Shown here piece by piece: positions 27,620 through 36,340 of a stretch of 64,000 nt of DNA. A model generated the notes under the pieces. It was given only the letters and a program-made list of their open reading frames with translations. It ran no database searches and was not told the origin of the DNA. A program made the position numbers and the translations under genes. Every line of letters starts with the position of its first letter. Position 1 is the stretch's first letter. Source of the stretch: JAWPMT01 sp965215825 (GTDB taxonomy: Bacteria; Bacteroidota; Bacteroidia; Cytophagales; Cyclobacteriaceae); assembly GCA_965215825.1 (NCBI GenBank), contig CBDCEM010000003.1, positions 558,001 to 622,000 on the forward strand, in the 5' to 3' direction.

Positions 27620-28693
27620 ATGAAAAAACTTGACTGGTACATACTGAAGAAATTCCTGGGCACTTTTGTGTTTGTGGTTATCGGCCTACTGGCCATCATA
27701 TGTGTGATCGATTTCACAGAAAAGAACGACGATTTTATAGAAAATCAGGTTTCTGGTGAATTGATTGGATTGTATTACCTGACCTTCATACCCTTCATCG
27801 CAAGCTTACTTACACCAATCACCGTTTTTATTGCAACCGTGTTTGTTACCGCTCAGATGGCCGCAAGGACTGAGATTATTGCGATTCTCGCAAGCGGAGT
27901 AAGCTTTCGGCGATTGATGGTTCCTTATTTCATCGGAGCCATACTTATTTCAGTTTCAAGCTTCTATCTGAATAGTTATGTAATTCCCGATACCAACAAG
28001 TTTCGCATCAATTTTGAGATCGAATACCTGGGTAAACCTTTTTATTTTAGTGATCGAAATATCCACTTCAAGATTGGGGAAGAGGATTACATTTATATGG
28101 ATCGGTACAACAATCGGAGGGAGATTGGCTACAAAGTAACATTGGAGAAAATCCATGATTTGAAACTGCAGGAAAAGATTTCTTCTAACCGGATTGAGTG
28201 GGATACCGCTACGAATAAGTGGACATTGATCAATTGGAGGAAGCGCATTCTACTGGATAACAAAGAGATTTTTGAAACAGGAAGCCGTCTGGATACGGCA
28301 TTGAATCTGTACCCGAAAGATTTTGATAACAAGGAACGACTTTGGGAGACACTCACCATGCCTGAATTGGATGATTATATCGCCCTCCAACAGTCACGGG
28401 GCGCCGATGACGTCCAGATTTATCAAATCGAAAAGTATATCAGATTTATGCAGCCCTTTGGCGTGCTGGTTCTGGTATTTATCGGACTTATTGTTTCAGC
28501 CAGAAAATCAAGGCGGGGCACAGGTTTTCAAATTGCACTTGGTTTTTTGATTGCTTTTGTTTTTATCATCTTGTTTATTCTGACGCGAGCAATTGCCGAG
28601 GCCAATACCCTGGATCCGGTTTTAGCCGTGTGGATTCCCAATATTATGTTTACAGTAGTGGGCTTTCTAATGTATCATACGGTTCCTAGATGA
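27620..28693 (+). CDS. LptF/LptG-family lipopolysaccharide export permease
   Basis: A 357-residue inner-membrane permease of the YjgP/YjgQ family, part of the LptBFG transporter that pulls LPS out of the inner membrane. It has three helices near the N-terminus (residues about 10–32, 50–75, 95–120), a periplasmic beta-jellyroll domain (about 125–260), and three C-terminal helices (about 275–355). The starting motif MKKLDWYILKKFLGTF is typical. The last four bases overlap the next gene (ATGA), so the pair is co-translated. I cannot separate LptF from LptG by eye. Confidence 0.9.
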   Translation: MKKLDWYILKKFLGTFVFVVIGLLAIICVIDFTEKNDDFIENQVSGELIGLYYLTFIPFIASLLTPITVFIATVFVTAQMAARTEIIAILASGVSFRRLMVPYFIGAILISVSSFYLNSYVIPDTNKFRINFEIEYLGKPFYFSDRNIHFKIGEEDYIYMDRYNNRREIGYKVTLEKIHDLKLQEKISSNRIEWDTATNKWTLINWRKRILLDNKEIFETGSRLDTALNLYPKDFDNKERLWETLTMPELDDYIALQQSRGADDVQIYQIEKYIRFMQPFGVLVLVFIGLIVSARKSRRGTGFQIALGFLIAFVFIILFILTRAIAEANTLDPVLAVWIPNIMFTVVGFLMYHTVPR

Positions 28694-29580
28694 GTTCAAT
28701 TCGTGATTACTTACAGCTACATTTCATTGTTTTGCTGTGGGGCTTTACGGCTATTATAGGGAAGCTTATTTCTGTTCCTCCTGTTGAGTTAGTCTTGTTG
28801 CGTACTTTTTTTTCTGCCATAGGCCTGCTCATAATTATCGTTTATGCAAGACGCACTTTCAAAATTCATGGATCCAGAAATAGAGTTTTGGTAGTTCTTG
28901 CTGGAGTATTCATTGCTGCACACTGGATTCTATTTTTTCTGGCAGCTCAGTTATCCAACGTGTCCGTTTGCCTGGCAGGAATGGCAACCACTGCCATCTG
29001 GACCAGTTTAGCGGAACCTCTATCCATGAGAAAAAAGGTCAAACCCTATGAACTGTTAATCGGGGCACTGGGATTTGTAGGCATGTTGGTCATTTTTCAA
29101 GATGATTTTCAGTACGGGTTGGGGTTTGCTGTAGCTGTCGGAGCTGCTGTTCTTTCCGCAATATTCACAGTGATCAATGCTCATGTAATTCGTAAAAACG
29201 ACCCAGTGACCATTTCTTTCTATGAAATGGGATTTGCGTCAATTTCGATAACTATTTTTTTACCCGTGTATCTGACATCTTTTGCGCAGGGTCAATTGCA
29301 ATTGATTCCTATGGGTTGGGACTGGGTATATCTTTTTGCGCTGGTCGCGGTTTGTACGGTCTACGCATTTACAGTCAGTGTAGAGTTAATGAGGCGGTTG
29401 TCTGCCTTTACCATTAATCTCCTCATCAATCTGGAGCCAGTTTATGGTATCGTAATGGCACTTTTGATATTTGGTGTTTCCGAGGAAATGAACCTGTCAT
29501 TTTATTTTGGTACCGGAATTATTCTCATATCAGTTCTGATCTATCCCCCCATCCATCGCTACATGAGAAATAGGTCTTAA
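28690..29580 (+). CDS. DMT-superfamily (EamA) transporter
   Basis: A 296-residue inner-membrane protein with ten predicted helices in two EamA halves. The first half ends near GALGFVGMLVIFQDDFQYG, the second near LINLEPVYGIVMALLIFGVSE, where the Glu-Pro-containing motif of the family is visible. It is probably an exporter of small metabolites or amino acids; the substrate is unknown. It overlaps the LptF/LptG-type gene by four bases. Confidence 0.87.
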   Translation: MSSIRDYLQLHFIVLLWGFTAIIGKLISVPPVELVLLRTFFSAIGLLIIIVYARRTFKIHGSRNRVLVVLAGVFIAAHWILFFLAAQLSNVSVCLAGMATTAIWTSLAEPLSMRKKVKPYELLIGALGFVGMLVIFQDDFQYGLGFAVAVGAAVLSAIFTVINAHVIRKNDPVTISFYEMGFASISITIFLPVYLTSFAQGQLQLIPMGWDWVYLFALVAVCTVYAFTVSVELMRRLSAFTINLLINLEPVYGIVMALLIFGVSEEMNLSFYFGTGIILISVLIYPPIHRYMRNRS

Positions 29581-29656
29581 AACACAGAATTGTTATAAAT
29601 CTGTCAATCGAGATTCGTTTCAAGTAAGTAACTTGCGCTGCCGACAAATCTCCATC

Positions 29657-30295
29657 ATGCAAATCGAACTATTTGGACTAATTCTTTCTGAACCTGTAAC
29701 GGCTTTCGGAAATTTATTATTGGCCTTCACTTGCTATTACGCTTTTAAGCAAATAAAGAACGTGTCTCCTACTCATGGAACAGTGGCCTGGTCCTACTTC
29801 TTTGTGGCTTTAGGAGCATCAACATTCATAGGTATCTTTTCGCACCTTTTGTCAAGTTATGAGATGCAATGGCTGAAATTATTTGGATGGGTGTTTGGTG
29901 GATTAACTGCCTATTTTGCGCAGACAGCTACAATGGAGCAAATTTCAAAGAAGAAAACCGGAACCGGTATGTTGCTGATAAAAGTTCAACTGGTGCTTTT
30001 CTTTATAGCTCTATTTTGGTTTCAGGTATTTGAAGTGGTCCTTGCCACTACCGTTCTTTCGCTACTTACAGTGTTGATCTTACAAGCGTATGGTTATTTA
30101 AGTAAATTGGTGCTGGGCGGCGAACTGATTATTTTTGGATTCATCATTTCGGCTCTCACCGCAGTAGGACGTCTTATGAAACTTTCGATCCACCCAATCT
30201 GGTTCAACCATCATGATGTCGCTCATTTATTGATGATTCTGGGCTGTTTAGTCATTATGAGAGGAGTTATGAGAGCTGCAAAATCTGCCGCCTAA
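29657..30295 (+). CDS. seven-helix integral membrane protein of unknown function
   Basis: A protein of about 212 residues that is almost entirely hydrophobic, with seven predicted membrane segments. It resembles a poorly described Bacteroidota family of polytopic membrane proteins. A conserved-looking HPIWFNHHDVAHLLMILG stretch near the C-terminus (about 180–197) is rich in His and could bind a metal or haem. I start it at the ATG at 29657; a TTG at 29633 would add eight residues of poor quality. No function is assigned. Confidence 0.6.
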   Translation: MQIELFGLILSEPVTAFGNLLLAFTCYYAFKQIKNVSPTHGTVAWSYFFVALGASTFIGIFSHLLSSYEMQWLKLFGWVFGGLTAYFAQTATMEQISKKKTGTGMLLIKVQLVLFFIALFWFQVFEVVLATTVLSLLTVLILQAYGYLSKLVLGGELIIFGFIISALTAVGRLMKLSIHPIWFNHHDVAHLLMILGCLVIMRGVMRAAKSAA

Positions 30296-30334
30296 CATAT
30301 TTTACCAGCAAAAATATCCTTGTATCAAATTAAA

Positions 30335-32170
30335 ATGAGAACAAAGTTATTTTCGATTCTATTCTTTGTTTTTGGACTCTGCATTAAGTTGGAGGGTCAA
30401 AAATTGAGAATTGGTGTTATTCCTTATAAGACGGACCAAAAAGTACTTGAAACTTACCCTCCATTATTGGGATATGTTGCTGAAAAACTAACTCAGGAAT
30501 TGGAACTTACCTTGGTTTCTGAATCTGAATTAGGGTTTCGACTGGATCAGGGAGAGTTGGATATGGGCATTTTCACCGTATTTCCATACCTGGCAGCCAA
30601 AACAGACTTTCCGGAGTTAGAAGTTTTTGCTTCACATACAGTTAATGGAAAGGAAAGTTATCAGGGAGCGATCTTAACATTGAACTCCAGTGAAATTCAA
30701 TCGATTACCGACTTAAGAGATAGACAACTAGGCTTTGTAAAGCCAACGTCTACTTCAGGTTATCACTTACCAAAGAGTATTATAGAAGAGTATGATGTCT
30801 CTCCTACGGAGAATCAAATAACCTTTTTAGGTGGACATGACAAGGCGATAGAAGCGTTGGTGGCAGGGGATGTGGATGCCATCGGTATTGATCTGGCGGG
30901 TTTTTCCAAAGTCACTCACGAATTACGTGAATTCAGAATATTGACTTCCTACGAGATTCCATACCACGCCTATGTGTTTTCACCTAAGTATGATCCTCAG
31001 AAAAGAGATAGGGTTCGTGAAATTATGCTGAGGGCTGGTAAAGATCCAGCTATCAATCAAGTTTTTGAGTCTAACCCATTGAAAATCAATTCATGGATAT
31101 CAAGGAATGAGTCCTACTACAATTCACTTCGTCGATACCTTCGAGAAGTTAGAATTAAGCCGCACGTTAATTTAACGTTGCAAGTAGGGCAAAAGACTCA
31201 GGAAATTCTTGGTCAATCTGGTGATATTTTATCGCTGCTTCGAACAGATATAGAACAGGAAATAAAACTATCCGGACGATTTGACCTTAAAAAAAATGAC
31301 CCGCTACATACCCTAAACATCGAAGTAAGTTTATTCGCTGTTGAAGACATGTTTCATTACCAGGTGGAGGTTGGGGATCATCTTGCAGGTAAAGGGGATA
31401 TTACACTCAAGGCTGTTAAATCAGCACTGCCCAAAATTGCAGTCCAGCACCTCCTTGAAGATCAGCAAATTGAAACAGAACTACTACAGAAAGAGAATGA
31501 ATGGTTTGTGACTTATGGAACCGATGACGGAATCAATCTGGGACACTATCAATTCTCATGGCTAACATCCAATGGCGAAATGAAAGAGATACCTAAAGAT
31601 CAGATAGCTCTGAGCCAAAAAAACCTTCATTTTGAAGGTTTGAATGCCAATAAAGGAGACAAACTCAGAATTATTTATTTGCATGCAGAGATTCAGGACG
31701 ATGGTTCTGAGGTTTTTGACACACCAAATCATAATATATTCAGTGCCAAATTTTGGCGGCAGGATTATTGGGATAAGCTGGGACTGATCCTGGGAGTTGT
31801 TTTTGCGACTATTTCCGCGTTGATTGGACGGTTGTTTTCAAAAAGAAAACAACGAAGATTTAAGACTATTCTTTACCAAACAAATGAGCTACTTAAAGAC
31901 TTTCTTGAGGACCATTTAAAGTTTGAGACGAGGGTATTAGAACAGAAAGAACAAATCAGTCGATTGTTTGAAGATGGCACGATCAATGAGAATCAATTTA
32001 TGATCCTAAGTAACCGGATTGATGAGGTAAGTGTTTTGATGGACCGTATTACACCGCACGAAGTAAAACTGTCTGAGGGACAGAAAGATGAGATTGAAAA
32101 TATCATTGTAGATGGTAAAATCACTGAGAAAGAATTTGGTAGGATAATGAATATCCTACGCAAGTCTTAA
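30335..32170 (+). CDS. membrane-anchored PhnD-like binding protein with cytoplasmic tail
   Basis: A 611-residue protein. After a signal peptide (1–19, ending KLEGQ), residues 20–260 form a periplasmic binding domain of the PhnD / phosphonate-binding type (LRIGVIPYKTDQKVLETY, DMGIFTVFPYLAA, GFVKPTSTSGYHLPKSIIEE, GDVDAIGIDLAGF). A second, possibly beta-rich region follows (about 275–470). One membrane helix is at about 480–500 (LGLILGVVFATISALIGRLF), then a basic stop (SKRKQRR) and a coiled-coil-rich tail to 611. It has no kinase, GGDEF, HAMP or methyl-accepting domain and no ABC permease or ATPase neighbour. It may sense a ligand and signal through the tail, perhaps to the Crp/Fnr regulator 66 bases downstream; that link is inference. 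ATG 30335 is preferred to the TTG at 30320. Confidence 0.72.
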   Translation: MRTKLFSILFFVFGLCIKLEGQKLRIGVIPYKTDQKVLETYPPLLGYVAEKLTQELELTLVSESELGFRLDQGELDMGIFTVFPYLAAKTDFPELEVFASHTVNGKESYQGAILTLNSSEIQSITDLRDRQLGFVKPTSTSGYHLPKSIIEEYDVSPTENQITFLGGHDKAIEALVAGDVDAIGIDLAGFSKVTHELREFRILTSYEIPYHAYVFSPKYDPQKRDRVREIMLRAGKDPAINQVFESNPLKINSWISRNESYYNSLRRYLREVRIKPHVNLTLQVGQKTQEILGQSGDILSLLRTDIEQEIKLSGRFDLKKNDPLHTLNIEVSLFAVEDMFHYQVEVGDHLAGKGDITLKAVKSALPKIAVQHLLEDQQIETELLQKENEWFVTYGTDDGINLGHYQFSWLTSNGEMKEIPKDQIALSQKNLHFEGLNANKGDKLRIIYLHAEIQDDGSEVFDTPNHNIFSAKFWRQDYWDKLGLILGVVFATISALIGRLFSKRKQRRFKTILYQTNELLKDFLEDHLKFETRVLEQKEQISRLFEDGTINENQFMILSNRIDEVSVLMDRITPHEVKLSEGQKDEIENIIVDGKITEKEFGRIMNILRKS

Positions 32171-32236
32171 TTGTCGTCTGTAGGCATTTTTAAAAAATCA
32201 CTTATTTTAGTTGAATAGATCATAACAAAAGCGTCT

Positions 32237-32941
32237 GTGAGTCAAGAAACAAATTTTTGGTTTTTCGAGGAAGTGGATTTGTACAATATCTTTTGTCCCC
32301 ACCGGGTAAAAGAGATGGCGGAGAAGCATCAATTCATTCGCTACAAGAAGGGAGATTTTATCTACATGCCCGATGAACCTCATAAGCATGTTTTCCTCAT
32401 CTCTGATGGTAGAGTAAAACTGGGCTCCTATACTCAGGAAGGAGAAGAAGTGGTGAAAGCCATATTAAGTCGGGGTGAAATTTTCGGAGAACTGGCAATC
32501 GCCGGTGAGATGAAGACAAAGGAATTTGCGAAGGCAATGGATCACTCTACAACCCTATGTCCTCTAACCATCGAAGACCTGAAAATGATGATGAAAGAGA
32601 ACGAGGAGCTCAATTTTGCCATCATTAAGGTTATTGGGTTGAAATTCCGAAAAGTCGAGCGCAAAGTGGAATCAATGGTTTTCAAAGATTCGAAGACCCG
32701 GGTAATAGAATTCTTATTGGAAATGGGGGATGAGCGAGGTAAAAAAGTCGGTTTTGAAACGATGATCAAAAATCATTATACACATAAGGACATTTCGCGA
32801 CTTACGGGAACCTCCAGACAGACAGTAACTACGGTATTCAACGAGTTGAGAGATCAGAATTTTATAAATTTTGATCGCCGAAGAATTTTGATTCGGGATA
32901 TGGACAAGCTTCGGGAGTTGAGTGACCAACAACTCTTATAG
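32237..32941 (+). CDS. Crp/Fnr-family transcriptional regulator
   Basis: A 234-residue DNA-binding regulator. Residues about 20–125 are a cyclic-nucleotide-binding beta roll (GDFIYMPDEPHKHVFLISDG, GEIFGELAI). A dimer helix follows (about 125–150). The C-terminal winged helix-turn-helix (about 165–225) includes THKDISRLTGTSRQTVTTVF, the recognition helix. No cysteine cluster for an iron–sulfur centre is visible. The start codon is GTG. Its 3' end overlaps the convergent ispE by six bases. Confidence 0.92.
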   Translation: MSQETNFWFFEEVDLYNIFCPHRVKEMAEKHQFIRYKKGDFIYMPDEPHKHVFLISDGRVKLGSYTQEGEEVVKAILSRGEIFGELAIAGEMKTKEFAKAMDHSTTLCPLTIEDLKMMMKENEELNFAIIKVIGLKFRKVERKVESMVFKDSKTRVIEFLLEMGDERGKKVGFETMIKNHYTHKDISRLTGTSRQTVTTVFNELRDQNFINFDRRRILIRDMDKLRELSDQQLL

Positions 32942-33736
32942 ATCTCGTAGCGCACCCGTGAAATCGAAATCCTCGACATCTGGCTGATTTTCGAAAAGCC
33001 CGAAAACAGCTGACCCTGATCCTGTCATCGCCACATATGATGGATTGGCACTTTCCAGTTTATAGATGGCATTCTGTACAGATGGATGTTCTTTTGCGAC
33101 AGCTGACTGAAAGTCATTGATCAGTTTACCTTGCCATGTATGAATGACTGACCTCAAGGTCTCTTGTAAGGGAAATTCAGGACTTTTAGGAGTTAGCCCA
33201 CCATAAGCTTCTTTTGTGCCAATGTGTACGCCAGGGAAGATCATGGCAATATGATAATCTGATAAATCTAAATCGAATGGAGTAAGTGCAGTACCTCTTC
33301 CGGTAGCTATTGCCGGAATATTCTTAATGAAGAAGGGACAATCACTTCCCAGCTGAGCAGCGTATGCTTCCAGCTGATTACTGGTAAGTCTTAAAGAAAA
33401 AATTTCATTGAGTAGTTTCAGGGTAAAAGCACAGTCTGATGACCCACCACCTAATCCTGCCCCCATTGGGATGACTTTGTGCAGGTGTATGGCTACAGAA
33501 GAGATGTCATGGTTCGTCTTTAGTAACTCGAAAGCCTGAATGCACAAGTTGTTTTGACCATTGTCAGGAATGGTAAGACCCGTTTGACGAAACGAGAAAG
33601 TATCAGAAGGGATAATTTCCAGCACGTCGTGAAAAGGAATTGGAAACAGGCAGGATTCGATATCGTGGTACCCATCCTGCCTTTTTCTAATAATATTTAA
33701 GCCAAGATTGATCTTGGCATTAGGGAAGGAGATCAT
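32936..33736 (-). CDS. ispE: 4-diphosphocytidyl-2-C-methyl-D-erythritol kinase
   Basis: A 266-residue GHMP kinase that phosphorylates CDP-methylerythritol in the MEP isoprenoid pathway. The N-terminus NAKINLGLNI (6–15) contains the catalytic Lys8. The ATP loop is MGAGLGGGSSD (91–101), and GSDCPFFI (about 130–137) carries the catalytic Asp. It is downstream of fabI on the same strand with a 110-base gap containing hairpins, and its 3' end overlaps the convergent Crp/Fnr gene. Its presence indicates the organism makes isoprenoids by the MEP route. Confidence 0.95.
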   Translation of the reverse strand: MISFPNAKINLGLNIIRKRQDGYHDIESCLFPIPFHDVLEIIPSDTFSFRQTGLTIPDNGQNNLCIQAFELLKTNHDISSVAIHLHKVIPMGAGLGGGSSDCAFTLKLLNEIFSLRLTSNQLEAYAAQLGSDCPFFIKNIPAIATGRGTALTPFDLDLSDYHIAMIFPGVHIGTKEAYGGLTPKSPEFPLQETLRSVIHTWQGKLINDFQSAVAKEHPSVQNAIYKLESANPSYVAMTGSGSAVFGLFENQPDVEDFDFTGALRDL

Positions 33737-33771
33737 TTAATTAATCAAGCCATAGTTTTAAGTCGATGAAT

Positions 33772-33835
33772 AGTAGCCAAAACACCAGTATTCCTCTCAA
33801 AAGAGTGGGCTACTGAAGGTTTTGGACTAACCTTC
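33772..33835 (-). repeat. two adjacent perfect hairpins between fabI and ispE
   Basis: GAAGGTT (33815–33821) and AACCTTC (33829–33835) form a 7-bp stem with a seven-base loop. Directly beside it AGTAGCC (33772–33778) and GGCTACT (33808–33814) form a second 7-bp stem around a 29-base loop. In the transcript from fabI they would come right after the stop codon. There is no clear T-run, so a simple terminator is not certain. Confidence 0.45.
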
Positions 33836-33846
33836 CATCGAAAGAA

Positions 33847-34659
33847 CTACTTGGATAATTCCTCAACTATATCTTCGGTGATGCCAGAAGTTGAGAATCC
33901 TCCATCGTGCATCAGGTTCTGCATAGTGACCATTCTTGTGAAATCGGAGAACATCATAAGACAGTAATCAGCACAACTTACAGCATCAGCATTTCCAAGT
34001 GGAGACATTTTATCGGCGTAATTGAAAAACACGTCAAATCCTGGGACACCAGAGCCAGCAGTAGTCATGGTAGGTGATTGACTGATGGTATTTACGCGTA
34101 CATTTTTCAATTTCCCAAAACGGTAACCATAGCTTCTCGCAATTGATTCCAGCATTGCTTTTGCCTGGGCCATATCCGCATAATCCGGGAATGTTCTTTG
34201 CGCAGCGATGTAAGACAGTCCGAGAACAGATCCCCATTCATTCATTACGTCCATTTTTTCTGCCACTTGCATGGTCTTGTGAAAAGACAGGGCAGAAACA
34301 TCAAGGGTCTTTTGGAACCAATCGTAGTTGAGGTTGCCATAGTCCTTTTTCTTTCTCACATTCGGGCTCATCCCGATGGCATGAAGAATAAAGTCAAAGT
34401 TTCCTCCAAGAAGCTCTTTTGATTTGCTGTACAGGTTTTCTAAATCCTCTGTTGACGTAGCATCAGCCGGGATTACTTCTGTTTCACATTTTTCAGCAAG
34501 TTTTTGAATCTCACCCATTCTCATAGCAATGGGTGCATTAGTCAAGGTGAATTTTGCTCCTTCTTCGTAGGCTCTTTCGGCTACCTTCCAGGCTATTGAA
34601 TTTTCGTCAAGGGCACCGAAAATGATCCCTCGTTTTCCTTTCAGTAGGTTATAGGTCAT
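33847..34659 (-). CDS. fabI: enoyl-[acyl-carrier-protein] reductase (NADH)
   Basis: A 270-residue short-chain reductase that carries out the last step of each fatty-acid elongation cycle. The nucleotide-binding N-terminus has the atypical FabI form (GKRGIIFGALDENSIAW). Active-site residues are Tyr150, Tyr160 and Lys167 (FPDYADMAQAK), with the FabI spacing of seven between the second Tyr and the Lys. The length is normal. It has a good promoter immediately upstream on the minus strand. Confidence 0.94.
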   Translation of the reverse strand: MTYNLLKGKRGIIFGALDENSIAWKVAERAYEEGAKFTLTNAPIAMRMGEIQKLAEKCETEVIPADATSTEDLENLYSKSKELLGGNFDFILHAIGMSPNVRKKKDYGNLNYDWFQKTLDVSALSFHKTMQVAEKMDVMNEWGSVLGLSYIAAQRTFPDYADMAQAKAMLESIARSYGYRFGKLKNVRVNTISQSPTMTTAGSGVPGFDVFFNYADKMSPLGNADAVSCADYCLMMFSDFTRMVTMQNLMHDGGFSTSGITEDIVEELSK

Positions 34660-34686
34660 CGTGAAAATTGCTCGTTAATAAGGCCG

Positions 34687-34719
34687 CAAAAATAAGGAAT
34701 GTCCCTTGATTCCTTTCAA
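34687..34719 (-). promoter_or_regulatory. fabI promoter (Bacteroidota type)
   Basis: On the minus strand a TTG (34719–34717) is followed after 22 bases by TATTTTTG (34694–34687), a perfect TAnnTTTG. The element ends 27 bases before the fabI start codon, leaving room for a short leader. Confidence 0.55.
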
Positions 34720-34863
34720 TTAAGTAGCAATCCCTTCTTTAGTGAAAGTAACACTACAGCTGTTGATGAAAATAAATAGTAAATTCCAGTACTTTTTAAT
34801 AATTTTTTTTGCCCTTTCTGAACAATGACGCTACCTATTGGTTGGAACTTGGAAACGACCAAG

Positions 34864-36339
34864 ATGAAAATTCTCCTTACCGGAGCCACTGGTTACATTG
34901 GTAAAAGATTGCTTACTGCTCTTGCTGGTCAGGGGCATAGGGTGGTTTGCGCCGTACGTGACCCGGCAAGATTGGTAGTACCGGATTTGCTAAAGGATCG
35001 AATTGAGGTCATTAAGTTAGACTTGTTGGATGCTTCGACCCTGGAAAATATCCCAACGGATATAGATGGAGCTTACTACCTGGTCCATTCTATGTCTGCT
35101 TCTCGCAATTACAATAGCCTGGAAGAGCAGTCTGCCAAGAACTTTCGTCGGGCGATGGATGCAACTGAGGTGAGACACGTAATTTATCTCAGTGGTATTG
35201 CAAATGAAGAAGACCTTTCGACGCATCTTGCTTCCAGGAAAAAGGTTGAGGAGGTTTTAAGTACTGGGAAATATCATTTTACGACGCTGCGAGCCGGTAT
35301 TATAATCGGATCAGGTAGTGCAAGTTTTGAGATTATTCGGGACCTGGTAGAAAAACTGCCAATCATGGTTACACCAAAATGGCTCAGGACCAAGTGTCAG
35401 CCTGTCGGTGTTAATGATGTTGTCACGATGCTTTCTGAGTCATTTCTGCACGAACAAACTTATGGTCGCAATTTCGATATAGGTGGTCCGGACATCCTCA
35501 CCTATGAGGAGATGCTGCTTACTTTCGCCCGAATAAGAGGCTTGAAACGTTCCATTGTTACATTACCTGTTATTACTCCCAGGTTGTCATCTTACTGGTT
35601 GTATTTCGTTACTTCAACTTCTTACAACCTTGCAGTTGCATTGGTAAATAGCATGAATGTTGAGGTGATTTGCAGGGACAATGAATTGTGTGAAATATTG
35701 GGGATTGAACCTATTGGGTATGAAGCTGCTATTCGTCAGACTTTTAAACAACTCTCCCAGGAGGACCTTTCATCCTGGAAAGATTCGCAAGTAAGTGGCC
35801 GCTTAAATTTCAATATATCGGACTTCATACAGGTGCCGACCTATGGGTGTTTTAAGGACGAAAGAAGAAGAAAATACAGAAATAGACAAAACACCATTGA
35901 AAAGGTATGGAACCTGGGAGGACGAACCGGATGGTATCATGCCAATTTACTTTGGCGCTTTCGTGGGTTTATAGATAAGGTTCTGGGAGGAGTGGGTCTT
36001 AGGCGTGGAAGAAGTAGAGAACACTCGTTACATGTGGGCGATGCCCTTGATTTTTGGCGAGTACTCTACGCAAATAAAGAAGAAGGGCGCTTGTTACTTT
36101 TTGCAGAAATGAGACTTCCTGGTGAAGCCTGGCTTGAATTTAAAATAGAAGGGGAAGAGCTAAGAATGACCGCTACCTTTCGACCCAGAGGGTTGCTGGG
36201 ACGATTCTACTGGTTCGCGGTACTTCCATTACACGAATTGGTCTTTCCTGGTATGTTGAAGAAGTTAACTGGCGTTTCTAATCATGAGCATGAGTCCTCT
36301 AAAAAAGATGAGGGGTTGACCCTGGAGTCTGCCAAATAG
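34864..36339 (+). CDS. NAD(P)-binding SDR-family protein with DUF2867-type C-terminus
   Basis: A protein of about 491 residues. The N-terminal 290 residues are an atypical SDR fold (MKILLTGATGYIGKRLLTAL with the GxxGxxG dinucleotide loop; YLVHSMS and VIYLSGI strands). The C-terminal 150 residues (from about 335, FDERRRKYRN-like region, GGRTGWYHANLLWRFRGFID, WRVLYANKEEGRLLLFAEMRLPG) match the DUF2867 domain. It is probably cytoplasmic; the substrate is unknown. I chose the ATG at 34864, since it starts directly with the dinucleotide fold; an ATG at 34825 would add 13 residues. Its 3' end is one base from the convergent BamA-like gene. Confidence 0.85.
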   Translation: MKILLTGATGYIGKRLLTALAGQGHRVVCAVRDPARLVVPDLLKDRIEVIKLDLLDASTLENIPTDIDGAYYLVHSMSASRNYNSLEEQSAKNFRRAMDATEVRHVIYLSGIANEEDLSTHLASRKKVEEVLSTGKYHFTTLRAGIIIGSGSASFEIIRDLVEKLPIMVTPKWLRTKCQPVGVNDVVTMLSESFLHEQTYGRNFDIGGPDILTYEEMLLTFARIRGLKRSIVTLPVITPRLSSYWLYFVTSTSYNLAVALVNSMNVEVICRDNELCEILGIEPIGYEAAIRQTFKQLSQEDLSSWKDSQVSGRLNFNISDFIQVPTYGCFKDERRRKYRNRQNTIEKVWNLGGRTGWYHANLLWRFRGFIDKVLGGVGLRRGRSREHSLHVGDALDFWRVLYANKEEGRLLLFAEMRLPGEAWLEFKIEGEELRMTATFRPRGLLGRFYWFAVLPLHELVFPGMLKKLTGVSNHEHESSKKDEGLTLESAK

Positions 36340-36340
36340 G

